Assembly (NCBI GenBank): GCA_020632795.1
Contig: JACKEV010000019.1
Location: 177,900 to 241,899, forward strand
DNA: 64,000 bases
Source: Alphaproteobacteria bacterium
GTDB lineage: Bacteria; Myxococcota_A; UBA796; CAJQPC01
Direction: 5' to 3'
Shown: positions 51,005 through 60,352 of the stretch, piece after piece
Position numbering within the stretch: position 1 is the first letter of the stretch
Layout of the letters: the number at the start of each line of letters is the position of its first letter
Made by a program: the position numbers and the translations under genes
Notes under the pieces: model-generated
The model's database searches: none
What the model saw: only the letters and a program-made list of their open reading frames with translations
Told to the model about the DNA's origin: nothing

Positions 51005-51184
51005 GTGAGGGGGCGTAGGGGCGCCGAAGGCGGTCCGGGCCACAGGCCCGGACGGAACCCCCGCAGCACCCGACCCGGAGCGAAGCGGAGGGGCACGCCC
51101 AGCCCCGCTGCTTCTTGTTGACCTCGGGCACAGAGAGCCGAGCCTGCTCTGTGTACGTGCGCTGAGCGCTTGACGCGAAGCGAC
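51005..51184. repeat. GC-rich cassette-junction element, copy R1 (~180 bp)
   Basis: It begins GTGAGGGGGCGTAGGGGCGC and ends GCTTGACGCGAAGCGAC. It contains a perfect 9-bp stem, GTCCGGGCC (51033-51041) and GGCCCGGAC (51045-51053) with loop ACA, inside an outer GGGGG/CCCCC pair (51009-51013, 51058-51062). The second half has a variable stretch around GAGAGCCGAG and the self-complementary GCGCTGAGCGC. Copy R2 lies at 60159-60339 and a truncated R3 at 63920-63980. Each copy is followed directly by a 5'-truncated Rhs copy. No transposase is associated. The whole gap 50962-51319 consists of this element plus the broken start of cassette 2. Confidence 0.85.
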
Positions 51185-51311
51185 AGACAGGAACCGCATC
51201 TCGGACCTGAGCGGAGACGGCTGGGGGGATCTGGTCGTCAACGGCGGCGCGAGGGTGTACCGCGGGGTCCCGGGCGGGGGCTGGGGTGCGCCGTATGTGT
51301 CGTCGCGTGCG

Positions 51312-51319
51312 CCCTCGGT
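51312..51319. repeat. 8-bp target site duplication of the IS66-type element (CCCTCGGT)
   Basis: CCCTCGGT precedes the element (51312-51319) and is repeated directly after it (53966-53973). Eight bases is the usual IS66 duplication length. Joining the flanks restores the VCBS reading ...RAPSV-DLDAPG... seen in the full-length gene. Confidence 0.85.
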
Positions 51320-51338
51320 GTATCCACCCGGCGAACGG

Positions 51339-52967
51339 TCATAGCCCCGACGGCGTCGCCATGTGACCTTCTCGCTCAAGCCTCCACGCCCGCGGCAGCA
51401 GCTCAGCGATGCGACGGATCGGGTGGGTCGGCAGTCGCTTGAAGACGTCGACCAGGTAGGTGTGAGGATCGATGCCCTGGAGGAAGCAGGTTCCGATGAG
51501 CGAGTACAGATCGGCGGCGGCCTTGGCGCCGCCGGCTGAGCCGGCGAAGAGCCAGTTCTTTCGACCGACGACGGGCTGTCGGAGCATCAACTCGGTGAGG
51601 TTGTTGTGCATGGGGAGCTCGCCGTGGTCGAGGTAGACGCGCATGGCGGACTCTTGATTCAGGGCGTAGGTGAGGGCGTTTCCGAGCTTGGACGCCGGGC
51701 GTATGAAGGCCGACATCTCTCGGCACCAGCGGAAGAGGCCGTCGACGAGGGGCTTGGCGCGGGCCTGGCGTTGGACGCGTCGCTCCTCGGGGGTGAGCCC
51801 GGCGAGCTCTCGCTCCAGGCAGAAGAGATCCCGTACGGTCCCCAGGGCGAGCCCGGCCTCGGCGGGGTGGTAGGCGAGGGCCTCGAAGAAGTAACGGCGC
51901 AGATGAGACCAGCAGCCGGCGCGCTCGAGGCCCAGGTTGCGGACGACGCGGTTGAACTCGGAGCCGCCGTCGACGAGGAGGAGGTCTCCTTGGAAGCCGG
52001 CGAGGAGGTCGGCGGGGAAGACGCCCGCCTTGGAGTCGGTGAAGGCGTAGAACACATGCTCCTGATCGGTGAACGCCCACATCCGGCCCTTTCGCAGCGC
52101 GCCGTCCGAGCCGTCCTGGACGGGCAGGCCGGTGTCGTCGCCCAGCAGGAAGCTCCCGGCGAGCAGGCCCAAGCGGAGGGCACGCACGAGCGGCCTCAAG
52201 GCGTCGGCACCCTGCTGGATCCATCCGGCGAGGGTGTTGGTGTGGACCTCGAAGCCCTCGCGCTGCATGCGTCGGGCCTGACGGTGCAGCGGGAGGTGAT
52301 CCGCGAACTTGTCGACGATGACCCGGGCCAGCAGGGCATCTCCGCAGAGCGCACGGTCGAGCAGGTAGGGCCCCGGGACGGTGAGCACGCCCTCTTGCGG
52401 ACACTTCGGACAGGCGCACTTGTCACGGACGACGTCCTCGACGATGAAGTGGCCGGGGACCCATTCGATACGGAACGACTCGGCCTGACCGATCACCTGG
52501 AGCGCGCCGCCGCAGCGGACGCAAGCCGCGCCCGGGTCAGCCGGACAGGTCACGGTTCGGGAGGGCAGGTGCTTGAAGTCCTCACGCCGTCGCCGCTTCG
52601 GACGTCGCTTGGCCCGACGGCCGCGCGCGGGCGTACTCGGCTCGCCCTCCTCGACCGAATCGGGCACGGGCATGCGCGGCGGCGCCTCGACGTCGCTGGG
52701 GAAGGGAAGCTCTCCCTGGCCCTCGGGCACGAAGCGCTCCGAAGCCGGGCGACGGGCCTTGAGCTTGAGCCACGCGAGGTGCTGCTCGAGCTGGTCGGCG
52801 CGGGCCTTGAGGGCGTCGACCATGACGTCGCGCCGGGCCAGCTCCGCCCGCTGGGCGCTCAACTCCTGCTCCTTCTCCGCGATCTGGGCTTCAAAGTGCG
52901 CCCGCTGAGCGTCAAGCTGTGCGCGCAGGCGGCGGTTCTCATCGAGGATCTGGGCCAAGCCGGTCAT
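51339..52967 (-). CDS. tnpC: IS66 transposase (TnpC)
   Basis: The protein has 542 aa. The N-terminal ~100 residues form a coiled coil (ENRRLRAQLDAQRAHFEAQI, KEQELSAQRAELARRD). A zinc-finger-like part follows at ~135-200 (TCPADPGAACVRCGGAL ... DKCACPKCPQEG). The DDE transposase domain comes next: LLGDDTGLPVQDG, LLVDGGSEFNRVV and LERAGCWSHLRRYF, then YALNQESAMRVYLDHGELPMHNNLTE at its end. The C-terminal IS66_C motif is present (ADLYSLIGTCFLQGIDPHTYL, LPTHP). Full length and intact. Confidence 0.95.
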   Translation of the reverse strand: MTGLAQILDENRRLRAQLDAQRAHFEAQIAEKEQELSAQRAELARRDVMVDALKARADQLEQHLAWLKLKARRPASERFVPEGQGELPFPSDVEAPPRMPVPDSVEEGEPSTPARGRRAKRRPKRRRREDFKHLPSRTVTCPADPGAACVRCGGALQVIGQAESFRIEWVPGHFIVEDVVRDKCACPKCPQEGVLTVPGPYLLDRALCGDALLARVIVDKFADHLPLHRQARRMQREGFEVHTNTLAGWIQQGADALRPLVRALRLGLLAGSFLLGDDTGLPVQDGSDGALRKGRMWAFTDQEHVFYAFTDSKAGVFPADLLAGFQGDLLLVDGGSEFNRVVRNLGLERAGCWSHLRRYFFEALAYHPAEAGLALGTVRDLFCLERELAGLTPEERRVQRQARAKPLVDGLFRWCREMSAFIRPASKLGNALTYALNQESAMRVYLDHGELPMHNNLTELMLRQPVVGRKNWLFAGSAGGAKAAADLYSLIGTCFLQGIDPHTYLVDVFKRLPTHPIRRIAELLPRAWRLEREGHMATPSGL

Positions 52968-52975
52968 GACCCCCT

Positions 52976-53347
52976 CTACCCCGTATCCCGTACAGATTCA
53001 ACACCCGTCTTCGGGTTCCAGCGACCCAGACGACGACAGCGCGAGAGGTCGATCCCCTCGAGCAGCGCGGCCAACTCGGCCGAGGTGATGCGTCGTCGAT
53101 CGGCGCTCATCTCGGGCCAGCGAAACCTCCCCCGCTCCAACTTCTTGTACAGAAGCAGGAAGCCCCCGTGCGTCCAGATGAGCATCTTCAGCGCGGTGTT
53201 CCGCCGGTTACGGAACACAAACAACGTGCCATCCAGCGGACTCTCCCGCAGCTCCACCTCACACAGCGCCGCCAGACCATCGATCTGCTTCCGAAAATCC
53301 ACCGCCTCCCGGGCCACCAGGATGCGCGTCGGGGCCGTGATCAGCAC
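52976..53347 (-). CDS. tnpB: IS66 accessory protein TnpB (Orf2-like)
   Basis: The protein has 123 aa from GTG 53347, which overlaps the TnpA stop. It has the conserved start of the family (PTRILVAREAVDFRKQIDGL) and the block LFVFRNRRNTALKMLIWTHG followed by GGFLLLYKKLERGRFRWPE. These proteins are required with TnpA for IS66 transposition and have no known catalytic motif. Gap to TnpC: 8 bp. Confidence 0.93.
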   Translation of the reverse strand: MLITAPTRILVAREAVDFRKQIDGLAALCEVELRESPLDGTLFVFRNRRNTALKMLIWTHGGFLLLYKKLERGRFRWPEMSADRRRITSAELAALLEGIDLSRCRRLGRWNPKTGVESVRDTG

Positions 53348-53649
53348 AGCGCCTCCAGCACCTCGCGCAGCCACGCGAGATCAGTGTCCCGGGTCACCTG
53401 GACCTGGACACCCAGGCCCCTGATCTCCAGCAGGACCACACCCGTCCCGGTGGGCTCATCCACCACGAGCTCCAGAAACGGAGAGCGCTCCGCGGCGCGA
53501 CCCCGGGTTCGCTCCAGCTTCCAGCGCCACCAGGCCAGCGTCGACGGGTTCAGACCTCGCGACTCCGCGAACTCACGCACGCTCTGACCCGAGGCCTCCT
53601 GTGCGTCGATCAGCACGCTCCACCGCGCCACTGTTGCATGCTGGGGCAT
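53341..53649 (-). CDS. tnpA: IS66 accessory protein TnpA (Orf1-like, HTH)
   Basis: The protein has 102 aa. The N-terminal helix-turn-helix region reads RWSVLIDAQEASGQSVREFA and SRGLNPSTLAWWRWKLER, as in the IS66 TnpA/IS3-OrfA-like DNA-binding proteins. The C-terminal part (FLELVVDEPTGTGVVLLEIRG) is beta-rich. It is the first standard IS66 gene, with 3 bp to the upstream passenger gene and an overlap with TnpB. Confidence 0.9.
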   Translation of the reverse strand: MPQHATVARWSVLIDAQEASGQSVREFAESRGLNPSTLAWWRWKLERTRGRAAERSPFLELVVDEPTGTGVVLLEIRGLGVQVQVTRDTDLAWLREVLEALC

Positions 53650-53652
53650 CGT

Positions 53653-53889
53653 CTACTCCTCCATCTCCTCGGGCTCGCTCCTTCGGCCCTCCAGGATGCT
53701 CGCGCTCAGCGAGCGCGCCTCCGCACCCAGCACCCGCACCAGCGCCAGCACACCGCCGATGTGCAACAGTTGCTCCAACTCCTCCTCGCTCGACAGCACC
53801 GCCTCCGCCTCTACCTCCACCTGCTCGGCCAGCAGCGCGATCTGGTACATGTGGTCCCCGACGGCGTCGGGCGGGAGCATCGTTGACAT
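53653..53889 (-). CDS. Small acidic passenger protein of the IS66 element
   Basis: The protein has 78 aa. ATG 53889 has AAGGAG seven bases upstream. The protein is acidic and helical (HMYQIALLAEQVEVEAEAVL, SSEEELEQLLHIGGVLALVRVL, EPEEMEE). It lies inside the IS ends and directly upstream of TnpA (3 bp), so it belongs to the element. Extra small genes are found in some IS66 subgroups; I know no function for this one. Confidence 0.6.
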   Translation of the reverse strand: MSTMLPPDAVGDHMYQIALLAEQVEVEAEAVLSSEEELEQLLHIGGVLALVRVLGAEARSLSASILEGRRSEPEEMEE

Positions 53890-56800
53890 GGGCTTCTCCT
53901 TGGTTGGGAGAAGACTCCTCACATGGGCGGATCAAGCTCGGAAGATGCCGGGACTGAGGGGATACCCCTCGGTGGACCTGGACGCGCCAGGGGTGCGCAC
54001 GGTGGACCTGAACGCGGACGGGGTGCCCGATGCGCTGCGGGCGGGGGTCGGGGGCTGGGTGATGTTCCTGAACCTGGGGGAGGGCGCGTGGGCCCCGGGG
54101 GTGATCCTGCCGAGCCCGCCGCCGGTTCGGCTGGATGATCCGAGGGTCTTCTTCGCGGACATCACAGGGGACGGCCTGGCGGACCTGGTGCATGTGGGCC
54201 CGCGTCGCATCACGGTGTGGCCGGCGCTGGGGTTGGGCCGGTTCGACGCGCCGTTCCAGCTGGAGGGGGCGCCGAACCTCACCGACGTGGATCCCCGGAG
54301 CCTGCGCTGGGCGGACGTCAGCGGCTCGGGCCAGGCGGATCTGATCTGGCACCAGCCGGGTCAAGCGGTGGTGTTCTTCAACCAGGCGGGGTGGGGCCTG
54401 AGCCCCGGGGAGGCCCACCGGCTGGGCTGGGCGAGCGGGGACGCGCAGCTCGAGCCCGTGGACCTGCTGGGCAGCGGGGCGCAGGGGATGCTGTTCACCG
54501 ACCCGGTGCATCCGTATGGGCACTGGCGGTTCCTGGAGCTGTTCCCCGAGGGCCAGCCCGAGCTGCTGGAGACGGTGGACAACGGCCTGGGGGCGACGAC
54601 GACGATCGCCTATGGCAGCTCGGCGTCGCACTGGGCCCGGGACCGGGCGGCGGGCCAGCCCTGGCGGAGTGCGATGCCCTCGGCCCAGCGGGTGGTGGAG
54701 CAGGTGACGACCACCGACGTCGTCACGGGCAACACCCTGGGGGTGACGTATCGGTATCACCACGGGGTGTACGACGGGGTGGAGCGGGAGTTCCGGGGCT
54801 TCGCCCAGGTCGACCAGCTCGACCGCGAGGCCGAGGTGGGAGACCCGCAACCCCTGTCGCAGGTCCTGGTGAAGCGCTGGTATCACCCCGGCGTGTCGGT
54901 GCCCTTGCGGGACACCTACCACCCCTACCCCTTCGGGGCCCTGGGCCAGGACATTCCTGCCGCCCCAGGGGCCGCGCGGGCCCTGCGGGGCCGCATGCTG
55001 CGGGAGGAGACGTACAGCCTGGACGACACCGCGAAGCCCTATGTGGTCAAGGAGTCGGGGTATCGGGTGTTCGCCGTCGGGCGCACCCCGGGCACGGACA
55101 AGCTCAGCTTCGCGCCGCTTCCAGTGACCGCAAGGGTGATCCACAGCGAGCGCGGCACCGACTGGCGCCGGGTGGAGACCACCACGACCTACGACCTGCA
55201 CGAGGGTCGGGGCTATGGCCTGCCCACCCGGGTGGACGAGGTGGGGTATGGCCGGAAGGGTGTCTACACCTCCGATCACGAGCAACCCCAGACCGTGACC
55301 CTGTCGCGATACACGACCACGACGTATCACGACCCCGTGGACAGCGACCCGGGCGACGACTTCGGCGCCTACACCCCCAGCTACCTCATCGGCTTCGTGT
55401 ATCAGGTCGAGCGATACGCCCCGGGCAGCCCCGATACACTCTTGTCGCGTGAGAAGCGCTTCTATGACGGCACCGCGTATCAGGGCCTGGGCTACCCGGG
55501 CAGCGGCACGTCCGCGGGGGTGACCCAGGGTAAGCTGAGCGGCCGGCTGGTGCTGGCGCTGACCGACAGCCTCATCAGCGCGACCTACCCCGGCGGCTCG
55601 GGGGCCTCAGCGGCCCGAAGCGCAAGAGGGAACTACATCACCGACAGCACCGACCACTACGTCGCCGCCGAGCGATACCAGTACAACAGCGACGGCCTGG
55701 TCACCGGCGCGAAGGACCCCAACGGCAACACCACCACCTTCACCTACGAGGGCACCTGGGATCTCTTCCCGATCGGCGTCACCGACCCGGCCGGCCACCC
55801 CACCACCCTCACCCGCGCCGAGCTGCCCTTCCGCGTGGACCATGTCGAGGACGCCAACGATAACCGAACATCGTTCGGTTATGACCCCAGCGGCCTGCCC
55901 GCCTGGAAGGCCGTGCAGGGCAAGTACGTCAGCAGCGCCTGGCAGGGCGACCCCACGACCCACCCCACCGAAGAGTACGACTACGACTTCGACACCCAGC
56001 CGATCCGCGTGTTGATAAAAACGCGACAGGTGCGACAAGGCGATACATTTGATGTGGTTCGGTATCTGGACGGCTTCGGCCGGGTGCTCCAGGAGCGCCA
56101 CACCGCCGAGCCCGAGCCGGGCAGCCCCTCCACCCCCCGCTACCGGGTGACCGGGCATCAGCTCTACAACCACAAGGGCCTGGTGGTGAAGGCCTGGCAG
56201 CCGAGCTTCTCGGGCTCGTCGGCCTACGCCGAGGCCCCGAGTGACGGGGACTTCGTCGAGACGACCTACGACCCCTTGGGGCGGCCGGTGCGGGTGGATC
56301 ACCCTGACGGGACCTATGAGACGACGACCTATCACCCCTGGGTGCGCGAGGCGGCGGACCGAAACGACAACAGCGGGCACCTGACCGGCGGGGACTCCCG
56401 CTACGGCAGCACCCTGAGCTGGTTCTCCGGGCATGAGGGCACCCCCACCCAGGTGTTCATGGACGCCCTGGGCCGCGAGATCGCCGTGGAGGAGGATCTG
56501 GGCGGCAGCACCACCCACGTCACCCGAAGCGTCTACAACCTGCGCGACGAGGTCACCGCGGTCTGGGACGCCCGGGGTTTGATGAGCGCGACCTGGACCT
56601 TCGGCTACGACTACGCCGGGCGGCGCATCGAGAGCGAACACGGCACCGCGCTCGGCGCGCGCTACGCCCTGGCCGACGCCGCCGGCAACCCCATCTGGTC
56701 GAGGGACGCCCGGGACATCGAGGTGGACCGCACCTTCGACGCCCTGAGCCGACCGCTGGAGGAAGAGACCGACGACGGCACCGACGTCAAGCTGAGGCGG

Positions 56801-58341
56801 ATGTGGACGTACATTGAGTACGACGATCAACACGTCGACTTCGCGACCTACCAGTCCAAGAACCTCTTCGGCCGGGTCGAGGAGCAGCGCGACGCAGACG
56901 GGGTCCGCTTCTTCGAGTACGACTGGCGGGGGCTGGTGACGAAGACCAGTCACCGCTTCTGGCCCCAGGAGGACGGAAGTGCGAAGGCCTGGGACAACGC
57001 GACCAGTGATTTGTGGGCGGATGGTGCGGACTGGGATCCCGAGGTGGACGACACCGCGCGGGACAGCGTGAGCACCTGGCTGACCCTGAACGACCTGACC
57101 GACACCACCACGATCGAGATCGACGCGAGCTATGATGCCGCCGGTCGCGTCACGCAGGTGGACTATCCTGAGGGCATGTCGTTGAGGACCAGCTACAACG
57201 CAGCAGGGATGCCGGAGCAGCTCGAGCTGGACCGGGGGACCGGCGGTGGCTGGGAGGACGTGGTCTCCAGCGTCGAGTACAACGCGAGGGGTCAGGTGAC
57301 CCGGCTGGTACACGGCAACGGGGTCGAGACCGAGCGGGAGTACGACAGCGCCATCGAGCGGCTCACAAGGATCTTCACCCAGCTCCCCGGCAGCCCCGAC
57401 ACCCACCTCCAGGACCTGGAGTACCTCTACGATCCCGTCGGCAACCCGCTCAAGATCACCGACAACTTGAGCACCTCGGGCTACGCGGCCAACGACATCA
57501 TCCCCAACACCCGCACCTTCCGCTATGACGCGCGGTATCGGCTGACGCGAGCGACCGGCAAGAAGCACAACACCATCACCGACCGCTCCACCGGGGTGAC
57601 GGTCACCAGCCCCGACCCCAACGACTACGTCAGCTACGACTACACCTACGCCTACGACGAGGTGGGCAACCTCACGCGCAACGACGAGTACCAGTCGACG
57701 GGATCGACGACCCTGAACTACAAGTCGACCCGGATCGACCTCTTCAACGGCAACAACACCGAGGCCACCAGCACCGACCCCACGATGGGGAACTTCATCT
57801 ACGATGAGAACGGCAACACCCTGAGCACGCCGAGGATCACCGAGCTGGCCTACACCCACGACAACCAGGTCCGGTACGTGGATCTGTCGGGCGGGGGGGA
57901 GGTCCGGTACTTCCGGCATGGGGACCAGCGGGTGGTGCGCATGGTCAAGAAGACCGGGGTGATGGGGCTATCCATCTACCTGGGACCCTTCGAGTACCAC
58001 TATCGGGACGCGACGACGGCCTACACCAAGCTGGTGCTGCACGCGGGGATGCACGGGCGGCATGCGCAGACTGAGGTGGTGTTGGATGGGAGTGACCCGG
58101 ACAGCCTGGATGTCTTCTTCCACCACAGCGACCACCTGGGCAGCGGGCATGTGCTGACGCAGGATGATGGGACCCTGTTGAGTCAGGAGGAGTACTTCCC
58201 GTATGGGCGGGCCTCGGATCGCCGGGATGCGCGGAATCGGTATCGGTTCATCGGGGTCGAGCGGGATGAGGACACCGGGCTGTGTATGACAGGGCCTCGG
58301 ACGTATGATCCGGTGAGTGGGCGGTTTCTGCAGGGGGATCC

Positions 58342-59185
58342 GTTGATCTCGGGGGGGATGAGTCCGTTTGTGTATGCGTCGGGGAATCCGGTGCGGCGGA
58401 GTGATGGTGGGGGGTATGCGGATGAGGAGGCGGCGAATGCGAGTGGGGCGGATCCTGACTCCTTCTCTTCCAGTTCTGCATTCGACGAGGCTGAAGAACC
58501 ACCTCTTGTCCCCGACCCACCTGAACCACCAGACTTCCTCGGCACCATTCTACTCTGGCAGGAAACTGGGGTCCTCGATCAACTGAGACCTCTTGACGTC
58601 GATCCAATCCCTGTTCTGGATGGTGACTGCGATGACGACCCATTGTTTGCAGGGAATAAAACACGTAATCGAAAGAAGAATGGCAACAACGACCCCAGAA
58701 GAGACTCTTCAAATCGAAAGGACGTAGGACATACAAAAAACCCACGCGAAAGCAATCGAAACAAACATGAACAAGCAGAGAAACGCCGCGACAAGGATGC
58801 TGGGACAGAAAAAGGAGACAAACGAAGAAAATACATCAGACGAAAAAAGCCCCCAGGATGGCCCGGTTCTTGGCCACCCAAAAAGACTATCGGGCGTACA
58901 ATTGGCCGTGCAGGTAGAATCCTCGGTCGGCGAGCAGGTCCTTTAGGGGTTCTTGATGCCATTCTGGAATCGCCCGAAGCAGGTGCTTCCTATGGATACA
59001 ACCCCATTACTGGATGGGACAATCTATCTGAAGAAGAGGCGCTGTTTGTTCGCAACCTGAATCCCTCCCAAATAGAATTTCTGAGTGATCTTTGGACAAT
59101 TAGGCATGATATAGATCTTTGGATAGACGCGGGCTACTTTGATGGTGGGGGTCGGCATGGTCACTTCCGCCAAGGAGGTGATGAA
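58342..59185 (+). other. Variable toxin tip CT2 (281 residues) on silent cassette 2
   Basis: It starts right after the shared GGGGATCC. A short linker keeps the Rhs-type pattern (MSPFVYASGNPVRRSDGGGY) at high G+C, then composition becomes A+T-richer. The middle is strongly basic (NKTRNRKKNGNNDPRRDSSN; KHEQAEKRRDKDAGTEKGDK; RRKYIRRKKPPGW), followed by a hydrophobic stretch (AGRILGRRAGPLGVLDAIL) and an acidic helical end (PSQIEFLSDLWTIRHDIDLW). The His-Glu ... Lys-Gly-Asp block resembles basic nuclease-type tips of Rhs/CdiA toxins, but no family can be fixed. The stop overlaps the likely immunity gene start. Confidence 0.65.
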
Positions 59186-60110
59186 TGAATATCTATTTCC
59201 AACGCACTCCACCCCACCAGCAAAAACACTTCCTCCGTCACCGTTCTGGAGTTCTGGAATGACCAACCGATATCAAACACTATCTCTGAGAATGCGCCGT
59301 CTTTCAGGGTCAACAGACTCACACGCATGGCTTCAATTGGGTCGTGATTTCGATTCTGGTCGAGATCCAGACGAGGTATCTGCATACACCTGCTATCTGG
59401 AATCTGCAAGGTTAGGCGATGCTGTTGCACAGGAACTGGTAGGCGAAAGTCTGCGGAAAGGCACTGGTGTCGAAGCCAATCCTGTGGAGGCAATCCACTG
59501 GTACAAGAAATCCGCCGCGCAGGGTCTTTCTTCTGCACAACTGGAATTGGGATACTGTTACTGGAGTGGCGAAGGGGTCCCTCAGGATCTAGAAACGGCA
59601 CGACGTTGGTATCAGAAGGCTGCTGATGCTGGGAACGAAAAAGCACAATTCAATCTTGCGTGTATGTATGCCGAAGGCGATGGGGTCTCTCAGAGTTGGG
59701 AGAAGGCCCTGCATTGGTATCACTCTGCCGCAGAGAAGGGACATATACGCGCGATTCGTGAGTTGGCAATGATTTACTGCGGAGAGCGTGGAGTAGAGGC
59801 ACAGTATGACAAAGCACACGAGTGGCTCCCACGAGCGATGAAAACTGGTGATATGGAAGCAACGTGCGCTTTAGGTGTATACTATCAGCACGGACTCGGT
59901 GTTGAGCAGGACTACACTATTGCCGCCAAGCTATACCGCATGGCAGCAAAAGGAGATTATCCTTGGGCCATGTATCTTTTGGGGCTTCTGTATTGGAATG
60001 GAGATGGTGTAAGGAAGAGCCCTCGATGGGCAAAACATTGGCTGATGAAGGCCGCCGAGCATATTCCTGCGGCCCAGGGCGACCTGGAGCGGTTGGTTTC
60101 ATCTCGCTGA
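59181..60110 (+). CDS. Sel1-repeat protein, candidate immunity protein for CT2
   Basis: The protein has 309 aa from ATG 59181, overlapping the CT2 stop by 8 bp; AAGGAGG is very close (2-3 bases), so ATG 59259 with GGAG at normal spacing is an alternative. Six to seven Sel1-like TPR repeats fill the protein (ARLGDAVAQELVGESLRKGT, AAQGLSSAQLELGYCYWSGE, AADAGNEKAQFNLACMYAEG, AAEKGHIRAIRELAMIYCGE, AAKGDYPWAMYLLGLLYWNG). No signal peptide is evident, so a cytoplasmic protein. Sel1 proteins are protein-binding scaffolds and are known as immunity partners in some polymorphic-toxin and T6SS systems. Low G+C like the tip. Confidence 0.75.
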   Translation: MNEYLFPTHSTPPAKTLPPSPFWSSGMTNRYQTLSLRMRRLSGSTDSHAWLQLGRDFDSGRDPDEVSAYTCYLESARLGDAVAQELVGESLRKGTGVEANPVEAIHWYKKSAAQGLSSAQLELGYCYWSGEGVPQDLETARRWYQKAADAGNEKAQFNLACMYAEGDGVSQSWEKALHWYHSAAEKGHIRAIRELAMIYCGERGVEAQYDKAHEWLPRAMKTGDMEATCALGVYYQHGLGVEQDYTIAAKLYRMAAKGDYPWAMYLLGLLYWNGDGVRKSPRWAKHWLMKAAEHIPAAQGDLERLVSSR

Positions 60111-60158
60111 CGAGACGACGCTTGCTTTCCACTTTTTATTGTGTTTTATATGGCCCGG

Positions 60159-60339
60159 GTGAGGGGGCGTAGGGGCGCCGAAGGCGGTCCGGGCCACAGG
60201 CCCGGACGGAACCCCCGCAGCACCCGACCCGGAGCGAAGCGGAGGGGCACGCCCAGCCCCGCTGCTCCCTGCTGACCTCGGCCTCGGGGAGCCGAGCCTC
60301 CCTCTTCGAGCGTGCGCTGAGCGCTTGACGCGAAGCGAC
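60159..60339. repeat. GC-rich cassette-junction element, copy R2 (~181 bp)
   Basis: The first ~115 bp are essentially identical to R1 (including the 9-bp stem with loop ACA). A variable stretch of ~45 bp follows, with different bases but a GAGCCGAG in common, and then the shared end GCGCTGAGCGCTTGACGCGA. Upstream is AT-rich DNA after the Sel1 gene; downstream the Rhs copy of cassette 3 begins within 14 bp. The gap 60111-60352 contains only this element. Confidence 0.85.
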
Positions 60340-60352
60340 CGGAAGACACCGG

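Larger units (their letters stand above)
51320..53965 (-). mobile_element. IS66-type insertion sequence (2646 bp) inside silent cassette 2
   Basis: The ends were set by the 8-bp duplication. Both ends begin GTATCC when read inwards (51320 on the plus strand; 53965 on the minus strand). The element carries the standard IS66 set on the minus strand in the order TnpA, TnpB, TnpC, preceded by a small passenger gene. Size is typical for the family. It separates the first 123 bp of cassette 2 from the rest. Confidence 0.9.
51197..59188 (+). pseudogene. Silent TcB/Rhs cassette 2, 5'-truncated and split by IS66, with tip CT2
   Basis: The segment 51197-51319 matches the full-length gene from ~45151 (ISDLSGDGWGDLVVNGG). 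The IS66 element intervenes, and 53974-58341 then matches 45266-49633 at a constant offset of 8708 bases, that is, without one indel over 4.4 kb. The start of the gene (SpvB part, ~370 codons) is missing. A TGA in the same frame lies within the end of element R1, so no start codon with a ribosome site is available. The long open frame that begins upstream at 53696 reads antisense through IS66 and is not meaningful. The Rhs core is intact and ends in a different tip (CT2). I read it as an unexpressed donor copy. Confidence 0.8.

Noticed and set aside
53696..59188. The long open frame from 53696 as a complete 1830-aa Rhs protein
   Set aside because: Its first ~90 codons read antisense through the IS66 passenger gene and the IS end. 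Homology to the Tc gene begins only at 53974, after the 8-bp duplication. The real copy was truncated and split.
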